In this document: one piece after another, positions 1 to 9,581 of the stretch
Position numbering within the stretch: the stretch's first letter is position 1
Layout of the letters: every line of letters starts with the position of its first letter
Assembly (NCBI RefSeq): GCF_025938155.1
Contig: NZ_JAPCZG010000004.1
Span: 186,001-250,000, forward strand
Direction: 5' to 3'
DNA: 64,000 nt
DNA from: Novosphingobium sp. KCTC 2891
GTDB lineage: Bacteria; Pseudomonadota; Alphaproteobacteria; Sphingomonadales; Sphingomonadaceae
Notes under the pieces: model-generated
The model's database searches: none
What the model was told of the DNA's origin: nothing
The model's input: only the letters and a program-made list of their open reading frames with translations
Program-made: the position numbers and the translations under genes

Positions 1-1040
1 GTGAACGCGACGATGGCGAAGGCGAGCAGGAAATCCCGGCCCAGCGAGCCAAGTCGGCGGCGCACGTTCTCCGCCTGGACGAACCCGGTTTCCAGCCGCA
101 CGCTGCCCGGCAAGGTCAGGCGAAAGCGGTCGATCTCGGTGCGCAGCAGGTCGGTCAGCATCCGCACGTCCTGGTGATCGGCCTGCTCCGCCGTGACCAC
201 CAGCGCGCGCTCGCCATTGAACCGGACGATGTGCGAGGCTTCACGCTGCGCCCAGTCGACCGCGGCGACATCGCCCACCAGCACGGACCGGCCGCCCGAG
301 ATGCCCACCGGCACCGCGCGCACCGCCGCCAGATCGGGATAGGTCCCGGCATAGCGCACGTTGAAACGGCGGGCGCCCGCGTTGACGCTGCCGATGGGGG
401 TATCCGCACCGGCCGCACGCAGCGCGTCGATCACTGCGCCCGCCGGGATGCCCATTGCGGCAAGGCGCGCGGTATCGAGCGCGACGCGCAACTCGCTGAC
501 GGGTGCGCCGAACACTTCGGCCTTGCGGATGCCGGGCACGCGCGCGAAGGCATCGCGCAAGTCGCGCGCCTGCTTGTCCAGCGCGCGCATCGGCAGGATC
601 CGGCTGACCAGCGCGACCTGCACGATGGGCACACCGGTCGGCCGTGCGCGCTGGATTTCCAGCCGCGCGACCCCGGCCGGAAGGCTGGGGCGCAGCGCGT
701 TGATCTCGCGCACGATCTCGTCGTACTTGCGCTCCGGCTCCGTGCCCCAGACATATTCGGCGGTGACCGCGACGACGCCGTCGCCCGTTGTCGAGCGCAC
801 CTCACGCAAGTTGTCCAGGCCGGCGAGCGCATCCTCGATCGGCTTGGTCACCTGCTGTTCCATGTCGGCGGGCGTGGCGCCGGGCAGAACGGCGGTGACG
901 AAATAGTTGGGGAAGCTGAGCTGCGGATCCTCGGTGCGCGGCACCGCGAAAAACGCGTTCAGCCCCAGCGCGACGAGCATGGCGAAGGCAAGCAGCGAAA
1001 ACTGCCAGCGTCGCACCGCGAATTCGATGATCCCGTTCAT
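1..1040 (-). CDS. RND efflux pump inner-membrane subunit (N-terminal part, cut by window edge)
   Basis: About 346 N-terminal residues are visible. The frame opens MNGIIEFAVRRWQFSLLAF, a first transmembrane helix, and continues into a periplasmic porter domain with NYFVTAVLPGATPADMEQQV and KPIEDALAGLDNLREVRS, typical of the AcrB/MexB superfamily. The product should be a proton-driven tripartite exporter; the substrate cannot be told. It overlaps the stop of the upstream adaptor gene by ATGA, so the two are translationally coupled. The remaining roughly two thirds lie outside the window. The family is clear; drug versus solvent or lipid export is open. Confidence 0.92.
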   Translation of the reverse strand, partial: MNGIIEFAVRRWQFSLLAFAMLVALGLNAFFAVPRTEDPQLSFPNYFVTAVLPGATPADMEQQVTKPIEDALAGLDNLREVRSTTGDGVVAVTAEYVWGTEPERKYDEIVREINALRPSLPAGVARLEIQRARPTGVPIVQVALVSRILPMRALDKQARDLRDAFARVPGIRKAEVFGAPVSELRVALDTARLAAMGIPAGAVIDALRAAGADTPIGSVNAGARRFNVRYAGTYPDLAAVRAVPVGISGGRSVLVGDVAAVDWAQREASHIVRFNGERALVVTAEQADHQDVRMLTDLLRTEIDRFRLTLPGSVRLETGFVQAENVRRRLGSLGRDFLLAFAIVAF

Positions 1041-2116
1041 GCGCCGGTGACCGCTACAGGATCGCCATTGCCGACAAAGCCGGCCCCGGCCGTGATGACC
1101 CGCGCGCCCGCCGGCAACCCGGTGACTCGCGCGAACCGGTCCGCAAAGCCGCCGAAGACCACTTCCGTCCGGCGCGCCCGGCCCCTTGCATCAATGACAT
1201 AGACCGACGCGCGCGCGCCCTGTGCGTCAAGGATCGCCTCGGCGGGGATCAGCACTTCGCCCGTGGGCTGGCGCGCGCCGCCGTCGCCCTCGAACGCAAC
1301 CGATGCCGGCGTGCCGCTGGCAAGACCACCGTCCCCGATGACCGCGACATCGACCAGCACCGTGCCCGAGCGCGCATCGCCGCCGCCCGCGATTCGCAAC
1401 ACGCGCGCGGCCATCGGTTCGGCGCGCCCGGGAACGGTGACGCGGGCGCCCATGCCGGGTCGCAGACCGGCTGCGGCTGCCACCGGCACTTGCGCCACCG
1501 CGATCAGCGGCGAAGACAGATCGGCCACGACCGCGACCGCCTGGCCCGGCGCCACCGTTTCGCCCGCTTCGGCGCTGCGCGACAGAACCACTCCGGCGAA
1601 TGGCATGGTCAGCCGGGTCGATGCCAGATCGTAGTGCGCGGATGCCTGCCCCGCGCGCGCGGCGGCCAGAGCATCGCGGGCATCGCGCGCCTGTGCATCG
1701 GAGATGGCGCCCTCGGGCGCCAGTGCGCCGTAACGCTCGGCCGCGCGCCCTGCCCGCGCCACGTCCGCCGCCTGCCGCGCCGAGGCGGCCGCATAAGGCG
1801 TAGCGTCGATGGCGGCGACCAGCGCGCCAGCGCCCAGCCGCTGGCCATAGCGCACCGGCACCGCGATCAGCTTTCCGCCCAGCCGGAACGAGAGCGTCGC
1901 CTCGCGGTCGCGGTGGAGCGTTGCCGCGTGAGCGGCTGCCATCCCGGCGTTTGTGCCCTGCCCGGCTGCCCCCACCACAAAGACCTGCACCGGGGTTGCC
2001 GGCGGCTCTGCGGGCCGCACCGGCGCATCCGCACCGCGCAGGCTTCCCGCCAATGCCAACGCAGCGGCAAGCGCCAGGCCTGACGCGATTACGATCCGGT
2101 GCCGAGACGGCATCAC
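1037..2116 (-). CDS. RND efflux periplasmic adaptor (HlyD/MFP family)
   Basis: 359 residues. An N-terminal signal anchor (about residues 8-25, VIASGLALAAALALAGSL) is followed by a lipoyl-like half (RLGGKLIAVPVRYGQRLGAGALVAAID), an alpha-helical hairpin rich in Ala and Arg, the second lipoyl half (MPFAGVVLSRSAEAGETVAPG) and beta-barrel and membrane-proximal domains ending VITAGAGFVGNGDPVAVTGA. It links the inner-membrane pump encoded directly downstream (4-nt overlap) to an outer-membrane channel that is not encoded here. It is divergent from a TetR gene, with a palindrome in the shared promoter that probably controls both. Confidence 0.93.
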   Translation of the reverse strand: MMPSRHRIVIASGLALAAALALAGSLRGADAPVRPAEPPATPVQVFVVGAAGQGTNAGMAAAHAATLHRDREATLSFRLGGKLIAVPVRYGQRLGAGALVAAIDATPYAAASARQAADVARAGRAAERYGALAPEGAISDAQARDARDALAAARAGQASAHYDLASTRLTMPFAGVVLSRSAEAGETVAPGQAVAVVADLSSPLIAVAQVPVAAAAGLRPGMGARVTVPGRAEPMAARVLRIAGGGDARSGTVLVDVAVIGDGGLASGTPASVAFEGDGGARQPTGEVLIPAEAILDAQGARASVYVIDARGRARRTEVVFGGFADRFARVTGLPAGARVITAGAGFVGNGDPVAVTGA

Positions 2117-2138
2117 ATTCCCCCCTATCCCCGACAGG

Positions 2139-2151
2139 CTATCATTGATAG
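2139..2151. promoter_or_regulatory. Palindromic TetR-type operator between the efflux operon and its regulator
   Basis: The 86-bp divergent gap holds a perfect 13-nt palindrome, CTATCA-T-TGATAG. It lies 22 nt from the adaptor start and 51 nt from the TetR start. Divergent TetR/RND pairs are normally controlled by such a site, so it is the natural operator. Binding by the adjacent regulator is inferred. Confidence 0.6.
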
Positions 2152-2202
2152 GTTGGCGGCAGGGTTGTCAAGCGCTAGAGCGGGCCATCACAAGGAAGGC
2201 AG

Positions 2203-2808
2203 ATGTCAGGCAGCGACAAGCGCCAGCGCGGCGGTGAGCGCAGGGAACAGATTCTGGAGGTGGCGCTGCAATTGTTCGCGCAGCACGGGATGGCGCACGT
2301 CTCTACCCGCCAGATCGCGCAGGCGGTGGGCATCTCGCAGCCCTCGCTCTACGCGCACTTCCGCACCGCGCACGAAATCTCGGCCGAACTGTGCATCCGC
2401 GCTTTCGAGACGCTTTACCGCCGCTCGATAGAGGTGATGGCGCAGCCCGGCACACCGCTCGAACAGTTCCGCCGGCTCGGCCGCGCCTATGTCGATTTCG
2501 GCCTGGACCATCCCGACATGTACCGGCTCGCGTTCATGCTCGAACCGCCCGAGGCGGTTTCCGCACTGGTACAGCAGGGCAAGGATCCCGCCATGGAAGC
2601 CGGCGAAAGCGCGTTCGGCGTGCTGCGCACGGTGCTGGCGCGAATGCTGGATGCGGATGATGAGACGGTGGAACTGAACGCCCAGTCGATCTGGGCCTCG
2701 GTCCACGGCCTTACCTCCCTGCTCATCGCGCGCCCCCACTTCGCGTGGGTGGACCGAGAGCGCCTGATCGAACACCACCTGAACCGCATCTGCGCGCAGA
2801 TCGACTGA
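2203..2808 (+). CDS. TetR/AcrR-family repressor of the divergent RND operon
   Basis: 201 residues. The N-terminal helix-turn-helix spans about residues 14-60 (REQILEVALQLFAQHG, then TRQIAQAVGISQPSLYAHF). The ligand-binding half includes FGLDHPDMYRLAFMLEPPE, which resembles TetR_C_13/WHG-type domains. The start is supported by an AAGGAAGG ribosome site 4-5 nt upstream. Its position divergent from an adaptor/pump pair, with a perfect palindrome between them, argues for a local repressor of the efflux genes. The ligand is unknown. Confidence 0.9.
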   Translation: MSGSDKRQRGGERREQILEVALQLFAQHGMAHVSTRQIAQAVGISQPSLYAHFRTAHEISAELCIRAFETLYRRSIEVMAQPGTPLEQFRRLGRAYVDFGLDHPDMYRLAFMLEPPEAVSALVQQGKDPAMEAGESAFGVLRTVLARMLDADDETVELNAQSIWASVHGLTSLLIARPHFAWVDRERLIEHHLNRICAQID

Positions 2809-2990
2809 CGGCGCCCCGGCGAGGTCGATGGCCGAGGCAAGCGCCGTGCTGTCGATGGATTTGCCCCGGTCCGACCCGCGTTGCACCTTGCTTGACAGCA
2901 TGGCCCCGCTGCTGCCACCCCGCCCGCAGGGGACGTGCGTTGGCGGGGCGGGGGCACCGGCAGCGTCCCCTCGTGATTGCGCGGGGGATC

Positions 2991-3419
2991 ATGACCATTT
3001 CCGGGATTCTCCGCCTGCTGCGCCGCCGGTCTTCGGACGCGCCACTGCCTGTTTCGGCCGCACGGATTCCGACCCTCAAGAACCGCCAGGCCATTGCCGG
3101 TCCCGGCCCGATCAGCTTCGCCCCGCGCCCCGGCGTCGCGCCGCTGCCGCTCGACCTTCCGCTCGATTGGGACCAGAATCCCTATTTAGACCGCAATTGG
3201 TGCGCGCAGCTCAACATGGTCCGCTGCGCCGATTCCCACATCGCCGCCTACGATCAGGGAGGCGATCCGCGATACCTTCATTGGCTCGCCGCGCTTCTGT
3301 GCGATTGGGATTCGCACTTCGGCAAAGGGCCGGTCCGCTTCCCGGGACCAGTGCTGGCTTTGGGGACCGCAACGCCTGCGGTGGTGAGCCCTGCTGGGTT
3401 CGAACCAGCGACCTACTGA
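2991..3419 (+). pseudogene. Truncated heparinase II/III-like protein, 5' fragment
   Basis: The frame from ATG 2991 (MTISGILRLLRRRSS) gives about 125 plausible residues. It includes DWDQNPYLDRNWCAQLNM and RYLHWLAALLCDWDSHFGKG, which resemble the N-terminal all-alpha region of heparinase II/III-type polysaccharide lyases (W-x-P-x-DRNW-x-x-QL pattern). Around ALGT the similarity stops and the frame runs into the 3' end of tRNA-Lys, where it terminates. The family's lyase domain is absent, so this is a remnant. The 180 bp before it, after the TetR gene, contain no other gene I can support. Family assignment is from recalled patterns only. Confidence 0.45.
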
Positions 3420-3457
3420 TTAAAAGTCAGTTGCTCTACCGACTGAGCTAAGGGCCC
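3382..3457 (-). tRNA. tRNA-Lys (anticodon TTT)
   Basis: This is a 76-nt cloverleaf on the minus strand. The acceptor stem GGGCCCT pairs with AGGGCTC (one G-U), the D arm is AGCTCAGTCGGTAGAGC, the anticodon loop CTTTTAA carries TTT, the T arm is GCTGG-TTCGAAC-CCAGC, and CCA is encoded. It lies 25 nt beyond the stop of folK. A truncated gene abuts its 3' end, the usual side for integrative elements. Confidence 0.97.
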
Positions 3458-3482
3458 GCCCTGTGCGCGTGTTCGCGCGGCG

Positions 3483-3988
3483 TCAGGGGCAACTAAGGGC
3501 CGGGGTGCGGCGGGTCAAGCGGGCGGCTTGGTGTTTTACCGCAAGTCCGGTGTGCGGATCGCGCCAGTCGGCGGCAATGCGGGCGGCGGGGACCAGCACG
3601 AAATGGCGTGCGCGGTATTCGCGGTGGGGAATGACGAGCGCCTTGTCGCGCCATTTGCCGCCGCTCCACAGCACGATGTCGAGGTCGAGCGTCCGTGCGC
3701 CCCAGCGCGCGCCGCGCCGCACGCGGCCGAACGCCTGCTCGACCGCGTGGAGCCGCGCGAGCAGCGCGCGTGGCGCCAGCGGGGTTTCGACCAGCGCCGC
3801 GGCATTGGCATAGCGGCGGCGCGAGGGACCGAGCGGCGCGCTGGCGATCACCGGCGAGAATGCGCGCACCGCCAACCCTGCATCCTGCATGGCCGCCACC
3901 GCCGCGCGCAGCACTGCCGCCGGCGCGCCGTGGCGCGCGTGGCGGACGTTGGAGCCAAGCGCGATCAGGTAGCGCTCCGGCGGGGCGC

Positions 3989-3992
<4 letters not shown>
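3483..3992 (-). CDS. folK: 2-amino-4-hydroxy-6-hydroxymethyldihydropteridine pyrophosphokinase (HPPK)
   Basis: 169 residues from a GTG start. The protein begins VSAPPERYLIALGSN and carries the HPPK signature RWGARTLDLDIVLW, followed by a PHREYRARHFVLVP segment. It transfers pyrophosphate from ATP to 6-hydroxymethyl-7,8-dihydropterin in folate synthesis. The GTG was chosen because it overlaps the stop of the upstream amidohydrolase by GTGA and places YLIALGSN at the usual N-terminal distance; the same frame is open further upstream, but that part is antisense-like. tRNA-Lys lies just downstream. Confidence 0.93.
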
Positions 3993-4843
<851 letters not shown>

Positions 4844-4946
4844 GAGGCGGACTTATGGCGGATGCCCGCGCAATTCAACGGCCGGACGGTGACAGTCACG
4901 GCCCGGCTCCCTATCTGGACCGCAAGACACGAACGAAAGGACGATC

Positions 4947-5474
4947 ATGGCTCAGGCAATCATGGCGGGCGGCTGCTTCTGGTGCACCGAAGCGGTGTTC
5001 CGCGATGTGATCGGCGTCACCGAAGTGGAAAGCGGCTATATCGGCGGCACGGTCGCCGATCCCACCTACAAGCAGGTCTGCTCGGGCAGCACCGGCCATG
5101 CCGAGGCAATCCGCGTCACCTACGATCCGGACGCGATCAGCCTGGCGCAGCTGCTCGACATCTTCTTCGCCACCCACGATCCGACGCAGCTCAACCGCCA
5201 GGGCAACGACGTCGGCACGCAATACCGCAGCGCGCTGTTCCCGCTGGACGACGAGCAGAAGGCCGAATTCGAGGCCGCGATCGCGCGCGCGCAGGCGGAA
5301 CGATCGGAACCGGTCGTGACCACGATCGAAGGACCGGCGGAATGGTATCCGGCGGAAGACTACCACCAGGAATACTGGGACGGCGAAGGGCAGCGGAACC
5401 CCTACTGCCTCGCCGTCATCCCGCCCAAGCTGATGAAGCTGCGCAAGAGCTTCGCCAGCAAGGTGAAGGGCTGA
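4947..5474 (+). CDS. msrA: Peptide-methionine (S)-S-oxide reductase
   Basis: 175 residues, full length for MsrA. The catalytic motif GGCFWC lies near residues 8-13 and is followed by EAVFRDVIGVTEVESGYIGG. The segments DPTQLNRQGNDVGTQYRS and HQEYWDGEGQRNPYC are family hallmarks. It reduces methionine S-sulfoxide in damaged proteins using thioredoxin. It lies alone between divergent aguB and convergent rsmB. The ATG is preceded by an AAAGGA ribosome site. Confidence 0.97.
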   Translation: MAQAIMAGGCFWCTEAVFRDVIGVTEVESGYIGGTVADPTYKQVCSGSTGHAEAIRVTYDPDAISLAQLLDIFFATHDPTQLNRQGNDVGTQYRSALFPLDDEQKAEFEAAIARAQAERSEPVVTTIEGPAEWYPAEDYHQEYWDGEGQRNPYCLAVIPPKLMKLRKSFASKVKG

Positions 5475-5501
5475 ACTGCCGCACGGCTGGCGCGAGGGTG
5501 C

Positions 5502-6764
5502 TTACGCGTCCTTGCGCCAGTGCGCGGTGAAGAAGCCGTCAATGCCGCCGGCCTCGGCCAGCATACCCGGATCGCTGCGGAACCAGCCGCGCGGCGTGGG
5601 CGCGATGCCCGCGGGCAGGACGTCTGACGGGACCGGCACCGGGCGCAGCGCGCGCACCCAGTCGGCCTGCGCCTCGCCCTCGCCCGGCTCCAGCGAGCAC
5701 ACGGCATAGACCAGTTCACCGCCGGGCCGCAGCGCACCAGCCGCGCGCTCCAGCATCCCGCGCTGCAATTCCTCCAGCTCGGCAAAGGGCGTCATGCGCA
5801 GCAGCACGTCGGGATGGCGGCGGCACGTGCCCGTCGCACTGCACGGCGCATCGAGCAGCACCGCATCGAACATCTCCGCCGGACGCCATTGCATCACATC
5901 GGCGGTGACGACATCGGCCGCAAGTCCGACGCGCTCCATGTTCGATTGCAGCCGCTCCAGCCGCCGTGCGGACTTGTCGAGCGCGGTGACTTTCCAGCCC
6001 GCGGCGGCGAGTTGCATGGTCTTGCCGCCCGGTGCCGCGCACAGGTCCAGCACGCGCCGACCCTCGCCCGGGCCAAGCAGCCGCGCCGGAATGCTGGCCG
6101 CCAGATCCTGCACCCACCACGCGCCTTCGCCATAGCCGGGCAGTGCCTCGACCGACCCGGCACGCGCCACGCGGACGTGGCCGGGCAGCAGCGAGACACC
6201 GCCAAGCCGCTCCGTCCATTCCTGAGTCGTCGCCGGGTCCTTGAGCGTGAGGTCGAGCGGCGGCGGCACGGCGAGGCCGGCGGCGATGGCAGAGACCCGT
6301 TCCGGCCAGTCGCGCGACCAGCGTTCCAACACCGGGGCTGGCAGCGTGGGCGCGGCAGGCAGCCCTTTCGCCCCTTTCAAAACCGCCGAGAACACGCCGT
6401 GCGCCAGCCGGCGCGGGCCGCCTTCCAGCAGCGGCAGGCCGGTCGCGATCACCGCGTGCGGCGGCAGCTCCAGCCGCAGCGCCTGCGCCAGCATCAGCCG
6501 CAACACGCTGCGCGCCTTTGCGTCCGCAGGCAGGATCTGCCGGGTCGCGCCGTCGATCAGCGCGTCGAGATCGGCCAGCCAGCGCAGGGCTTCCTGCGCG
6601 ATGGCCAGCGCCAGCGCCCGGTCATCGCCACGCTCGATCCCGCGCAGGATCGGCGGCCCGGCCTGATCGAGCGGCTCACCCCGCCGCAACACGGCATCGA
6701 GCATACGCAGGGCGGCACGGCGCGCGGGGACGCCGGGGGTTTCATCGGAGCGAGGAGCTTGCAT
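5502..6764 (-). CDS. rsmB: 16S rRNA m5C967 methyltransferase-type RsmB protein
   Basis: 420 residues. An N-terminal NusB-like RNA-binding domain (about 12-135; RRAALRMLDAVLRRGEPLDQ) precedes a SAM-dependent domain with DLCAAPGGKTMQLAAAGW, DAPCSATGTCRRHPDVLLR (catalytic Cys in the PCS motif) and VCSLEPGEGE (second Cys). It methylates a cytosine in 16S rRNA. It is convergent with msrA, with 27 nt between the stops. The RsmB domain pair is complete; the exact target base is inferred from the family. Confidence 0.93.
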   Translation of the reverse strand: MQAPRSDETPGVPARRAALRMLDAVLRRGEPLDQAGPPILRGIERGDDRALALAIAQEALRWLADLDALIDGATRQILPADAKARSVLRLMLAQALRLELPPHAVIATGLPLLEGGPRRLAHGVFSAVLKGAKGLPAAPTLPAPVLERWSRDWPERVSAIAAGLAVPPPLDLTLKDPATTQEWTERLGGVSLLPGHVRVARAGSVEALPGYGEGAWWVQDLAASIPARLLGPGEGRRVLDLCAAPGGKTMQLAAAGWKVTALDKSARRLERLQSNMERVGLAADVVTADVMQWRPAEMFDAVLLDAPCSATGTCRRHPDVLLRMTPFAELEELQRGMLERAAGALRPGGELVYAVCSLEPGEGEAQADWVRALRPVPVPSDVLPAGIAPTPRGWFRSDPGMLAEAGGIDGFFTAHWRKDA

Positions 6765-6835
6765 CTGCCGCCTATCGCGCTTCGGGCAGCGATTGGCAAT
6801 TGCACTAGGCCCAACAAGCGCGCATCTGCACCGGC

Positions 6836-7027
6836 ATGGACAAGCCCGTATCCGCGCCTTCGCTGAAGCGCGCCACCTCGCGCCCGGCCACGTTCACGCC
6901 GCCCGCGCACTGGACCAACGATCCCGCCCCCGCACCGCGCCCCATCGAACGCGGCGAGGACCCGGATGGCATCGACCCGACGCGCTTCGGCGATTGGGAA
7001 AAGAACGGCATCGCCATCGACTTCTGA
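6836..7027 (+). CDS. DUF1674 small protein (SDHAF4-like succinate dehydrogenase assembly factor)
   Basis: 63 residues. The C-terminal block GIDPTRFGDWEKNGIAIDF matches the conserved end of the DUF1674/SDHAF4 family (G-x-D-P-T-R-x-G-D-W-E-x-x-G-x-x-x-D-F). The first 35 residues are Pro/Ala-rich and unstructured. In eukaryotes the homologue protects flavinylated SDHA during complex II assembly; bacterial members are presumed to do the same. It is divergent from rsmB, and no sdh gene is present in the window. Confidence 0.88.
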   Translation: MDKPVSAPSLKRATSRPATFTPPAHWTNDPAPAPRPIERGEDPDGIDPTRFGDWEKNGIAIDF

Positions 7028-7043
7028 GGCGGCACCCGGACCG

Positions 7044-7472
7044 CTACCCTTCGATCACCTGCGACTGGGGGTGATGGCGGTCCAGATGCTTGCGGATCAT
7101 CTTCAGATTGCGGCTGTTCGAGCGGAACACGAAGTCGAAGGCATCGCCCACCACCGGCACCGCGCCGATGGCGGTATCGAAGGCGACATTGGCGCCCATG
7201 CGCCACAACTTCCATTTTGACATGCCGAGGTTGCGCGCCTCCCACACCAGCCACGCGCCCAATGCAGCGGTGATGAGATCGCCCACCACCGGCACCAGCC
7301 CCATCACCGCGTCCAGCCCGATGGCCCGGCCCAGGCCCGGCACGGCGATGCTGCGTTCCAGCAGCCGCTCCATCACTTCCACCCGCTGGCGGACGGAGGC
7401 GGGATCATTGCCCAGACCGGGGATCTGCGGGCCCATGCGGGCGGGGCGAACGGTCGAAGTGGTGGTCGTCAT
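7044..7472 (-). CDS. DUF4112 small membrane-associated protein
   Basis: 142 residues. The core has two homologous halves, IGLDAVMGLVPVVGDLITAALGAWLVW and FDTAIGAVPVVGDAFDFVFRSNSRNLKMI, each with a PVVGD turn, the pattern of DUF4112. Two hydrophobic hairpins suggest membrane association. The start is ATG 7472, 5 nt from the stop of the upstream solute-binding lipoprotein, so they are probably co-transcribed. No function is established for the family. Confidence 0.85.
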   Translation of the reverse strand: MTTTTSTVRPARMGPQIPGLGNDPASVRQRVEVMERLLERSIAVPGLGRAIGLDAVMGLVPVVGDLITAALGAWLVWEARNLGMSKWKLWRMGANVAFDTAIGAVPVVGDAFDFVFRSNSRNLKMIRKHLDRHHPQSQVIEG

Positions 7473-7477
7473 GCCCC

Positions 7478-8953
7478 CTACTTGGGGAGCACGGCCAGCG
7501 GCGGCAAGGGATGCCATCCCCACGGATTGAGCGCGAAGCCCGTCACGCCCCCGCGCACCAGCGACCAGCGCAGGGGCCGCGCGATGGGGATGAAGCCGTT
7601 GGCTGCGGTGATCTCCGCCTCCGCCTCGCCCAAGAGCGCGGCACGTTCGCGCGGGTCCTTGGCGAGCCGCGCTTCCGCAAGCCTCTCGTCCCCCGCGGGA
7701 TTGCACACTGCCTTCTGCACCGTGCACGTCAGCTGGTTGAGGAACCATGTCGCCCGGCCATAGCGGGCCACGCTGTCGACCAGCCGCAGTTCGGCCTTCT
7801 GCCCTTCGGGAACGCGGGTGAGCTTCACGCCGATGGCCGCGAAATCGGCGGTCAACCGATCCAGCACCAGCCGCGATCCGGCGCCTTCGGGCATGGCGAT
7901 GCGCAAGGTCGGCGGCGCCTTCGCTGCGGCCCGCCAGCGCGCCACGCGCTCGCTCGCGGCGGCCCTGCGCGCCGCCATGTCCATCGCCGCCCAGCGTTCG
8001 CCCACCGTGCCCAGATCGTCCTCGACATCGGACGAGACGATCCGCGTCGTCGGATCCCAGCCGCCGACATTGAACGCGCCCAGCAGGGCCGACCGGTCGA
8101 TCGCCAGCGCCAGTGCCTCGCGATTGGGAGCATCGGCCAGGAAACCCTCGGCGCGGTCGACCATCACGCCGAACATCCCGATCACCGGGTCCAGCTGCAC
8201 ATTGCCGCGCGTCAGCCCGCCCACGCCGGCCAGCGGCAGCGAATCGATCCGCCCGCCCAGCACCGCATCGACAAAGCCATCGTTGAACCGCGCCACCGCA
8301 CGGCCCGCCGGGCCGACCTCGATCTTGAGCGAGCGGGTGTGCCGCGCGAAGCCGTCCTGCGCGGGAAGCCCGCGCCGCTCCGGCGGGATCAGCGTCAGGA
8401 TCGCGCCTTCCGCATCGCGCTTCAGCGCCATCGGGCCGGAGCCGCGCTTGTCGTGCGGCAGGCCCATTTCGGGCTGGGCCAGCAAGGTGAGCAGATCGGG
8501 CACGGGCGCGGCGAGATCGATCTCGATCACCCGGTCCGCCATGACCCGCACTTCCTCGACCGGCGAAAGATCCAGCCCCAGCGCGGTGCCGCGCAGCGCG
8601 GCCAGCGCCTTGCGCACCGCTACCGCAGCCGCATCGGCGGTAATGCGCGCGCCATCGGGCCAGGTGCCGTCGCGCAGGCGAAAGATGTAGCTCTGCCCGT
8701 CGTCGGTCACGATCCAGCGGTCGGCCAGCGCAGGCACCACCCGGCCTTCCGAATCGAACCCGACCAGTCCCTCGACCGTCGCCGCCCGCAATTGCTGGGC
8801 GGCGGGCGAAAGCCGCGCTCCGGCAAGCTGGAAGGAATCCTCGTCGCCTACCAGCGCGACCGGCAACGGCCCTTCCTTGCCGCGCCCACACCCGCTGGCG
8901 AGCAGGGCAAGCGGCAGGACGACGCACACGGCGGATCGGAACACGCGGACCAT
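7478..8953 (-). CDS. ABC transporter substrate-binding lipoprotein, family 5 (peptide/nickel type)
   Basis: 491 residues. A lipoprotein signal with lipobox LLASGC (Cys about residue 22) is followed by a type-5 extracellular solute-binding fold: QQLRAATVEGLVGFDSEGRVVPALADRW, SYIFRLRDGTWPDGARITA and NREALALAIDRSALLGAFNVGGWDPT. Homologues deliver oligopeptides or similar ligands to Dpp/Opp-type ABC transporters. No permease or ATPase genes lie nearby, so it may act with a distant transporter or have been recruited to another role. Confidence 0.85.
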   Translation of the reverse strand: MVRVFRSAVCVVLPLALLASGCGRGKEGPLPVALVGDEDSFQLAGARLSPAAQQLRAATVEGLVGFDSEGRVVPALADRWIVTDDGQSYIFRLRDGTWPDGARITADAAAVAVRKALAALRGTALGLDLSPVEEVRVMADRVIEIDLAAPVPDLLTLLAQPEMGLPHDKRGSGPMALKRDAEGAILTLIPPERRGLPAQDGFARHTRSLKIEVGPAGRAVARFNDGFVDAVLGGRIDSLPLAGVGGLTRGNVQLDPVIGMFGVMVDRAEGFLADAPNREALALAIDRSALLGAFNVGGWDPTTRIVSSDVEDDLGTVGERWAAMDMAARRAAASERVARWRAAAKAPPTLRIAMPEGAGSRLVLDRLTADFAAIGVKLTRVPEGQKAELRLVDSVARYGRATWFLNQLTCTVQKAVCNPAGDERLAEARLAKDPRERAALLGEAEAEITAANGFIPIARPLRWSLVRGGVTGFALNPWGWHPLPPLAVLPK

Positions 8954-9018
8954 CGAACAGGTGCTAGATCATTTTGAGGCCGGGTGGAAACACCGGGCGG
9001 CCTGACAGGGCGTTCCCG

Positions 9019-9432
9019 TCAAATCTTCCGCAGCCGCGTCGGATCAACCTGCGGCACCGGGGTACGGACAAAACGCGGCGCGCCTTCGCCGGTGGGGGCC
9101 ACCGGCTCGCGCGCCAGCTTGGGGTCGATTTCCTCGACGAAAGCGATGCCGAAGCGGTTTTCCTGGATCCACGCGACCACGCCTTCGACCCAGCCGACGT
9201 TGCGCAGGCTGACCTCGATTCGCGTGCCCCGCGTCACCTTGACCTGGCCTTCGGCCATCATGCCGCCGGCGGAAAGGTTGCGCACCTTGACGCGGTGCTC
9301 CGCCTCGCTGCCTACGACACGCAGGTCGGCCATGAGGAACAGACTGTCCCGGCCCAGTTGTCGATGATCGAGTTCGTCCACCGGTCGATGTCCCGCACCC
9401 TGCGAAAACCTGGCTGGAGGGCCTCGCGCCAT
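9019..9432 (-). CDS. PilZ domain protein
   Basis: 137 residues with a single PilZ domain. RQLGR (RxxxR) near residues 24-28 and NLSAGGMM (N-x-S-x-x-G) near residues 52-59 are the two c-di-GMP contact motifs, and GVVAWIQENRFGIAFVEEID closes the barrel. The first roughly 20 residues are atypical, so the true start may lie slightly downstream. It probably senses cyclic di-GMP; no diguanylate cyclase is adjacent. Confidence 0.82.
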   Translation of the reverse strand: MARGPPARFSQGAGHRPVDELDHRQLGRDSLFLMADLRVVGSEAEHRVKVRNLSAGGMMAEGQVKVTRGTRIEVSLRNVGWVEGVVAWIQENRFGIAFVEEIDPKLAREPVAPTGEGAPRFVRTPVPQVDPTRLRKI

Positions 9433-9581
9433 CCCGCCTTCATTGCCTGCGCGAATGTCGCAGAACTTTGCCGCAGCTTCCTAAAATTCCTTGGCAAAGA
9501 AAGTGTTAATACACAAGGCAGCGTCCCGCGACGGGACAGAAATGGCAGCGAAGGCGTCCCTGCACGAACGCCCCGTGCGCA

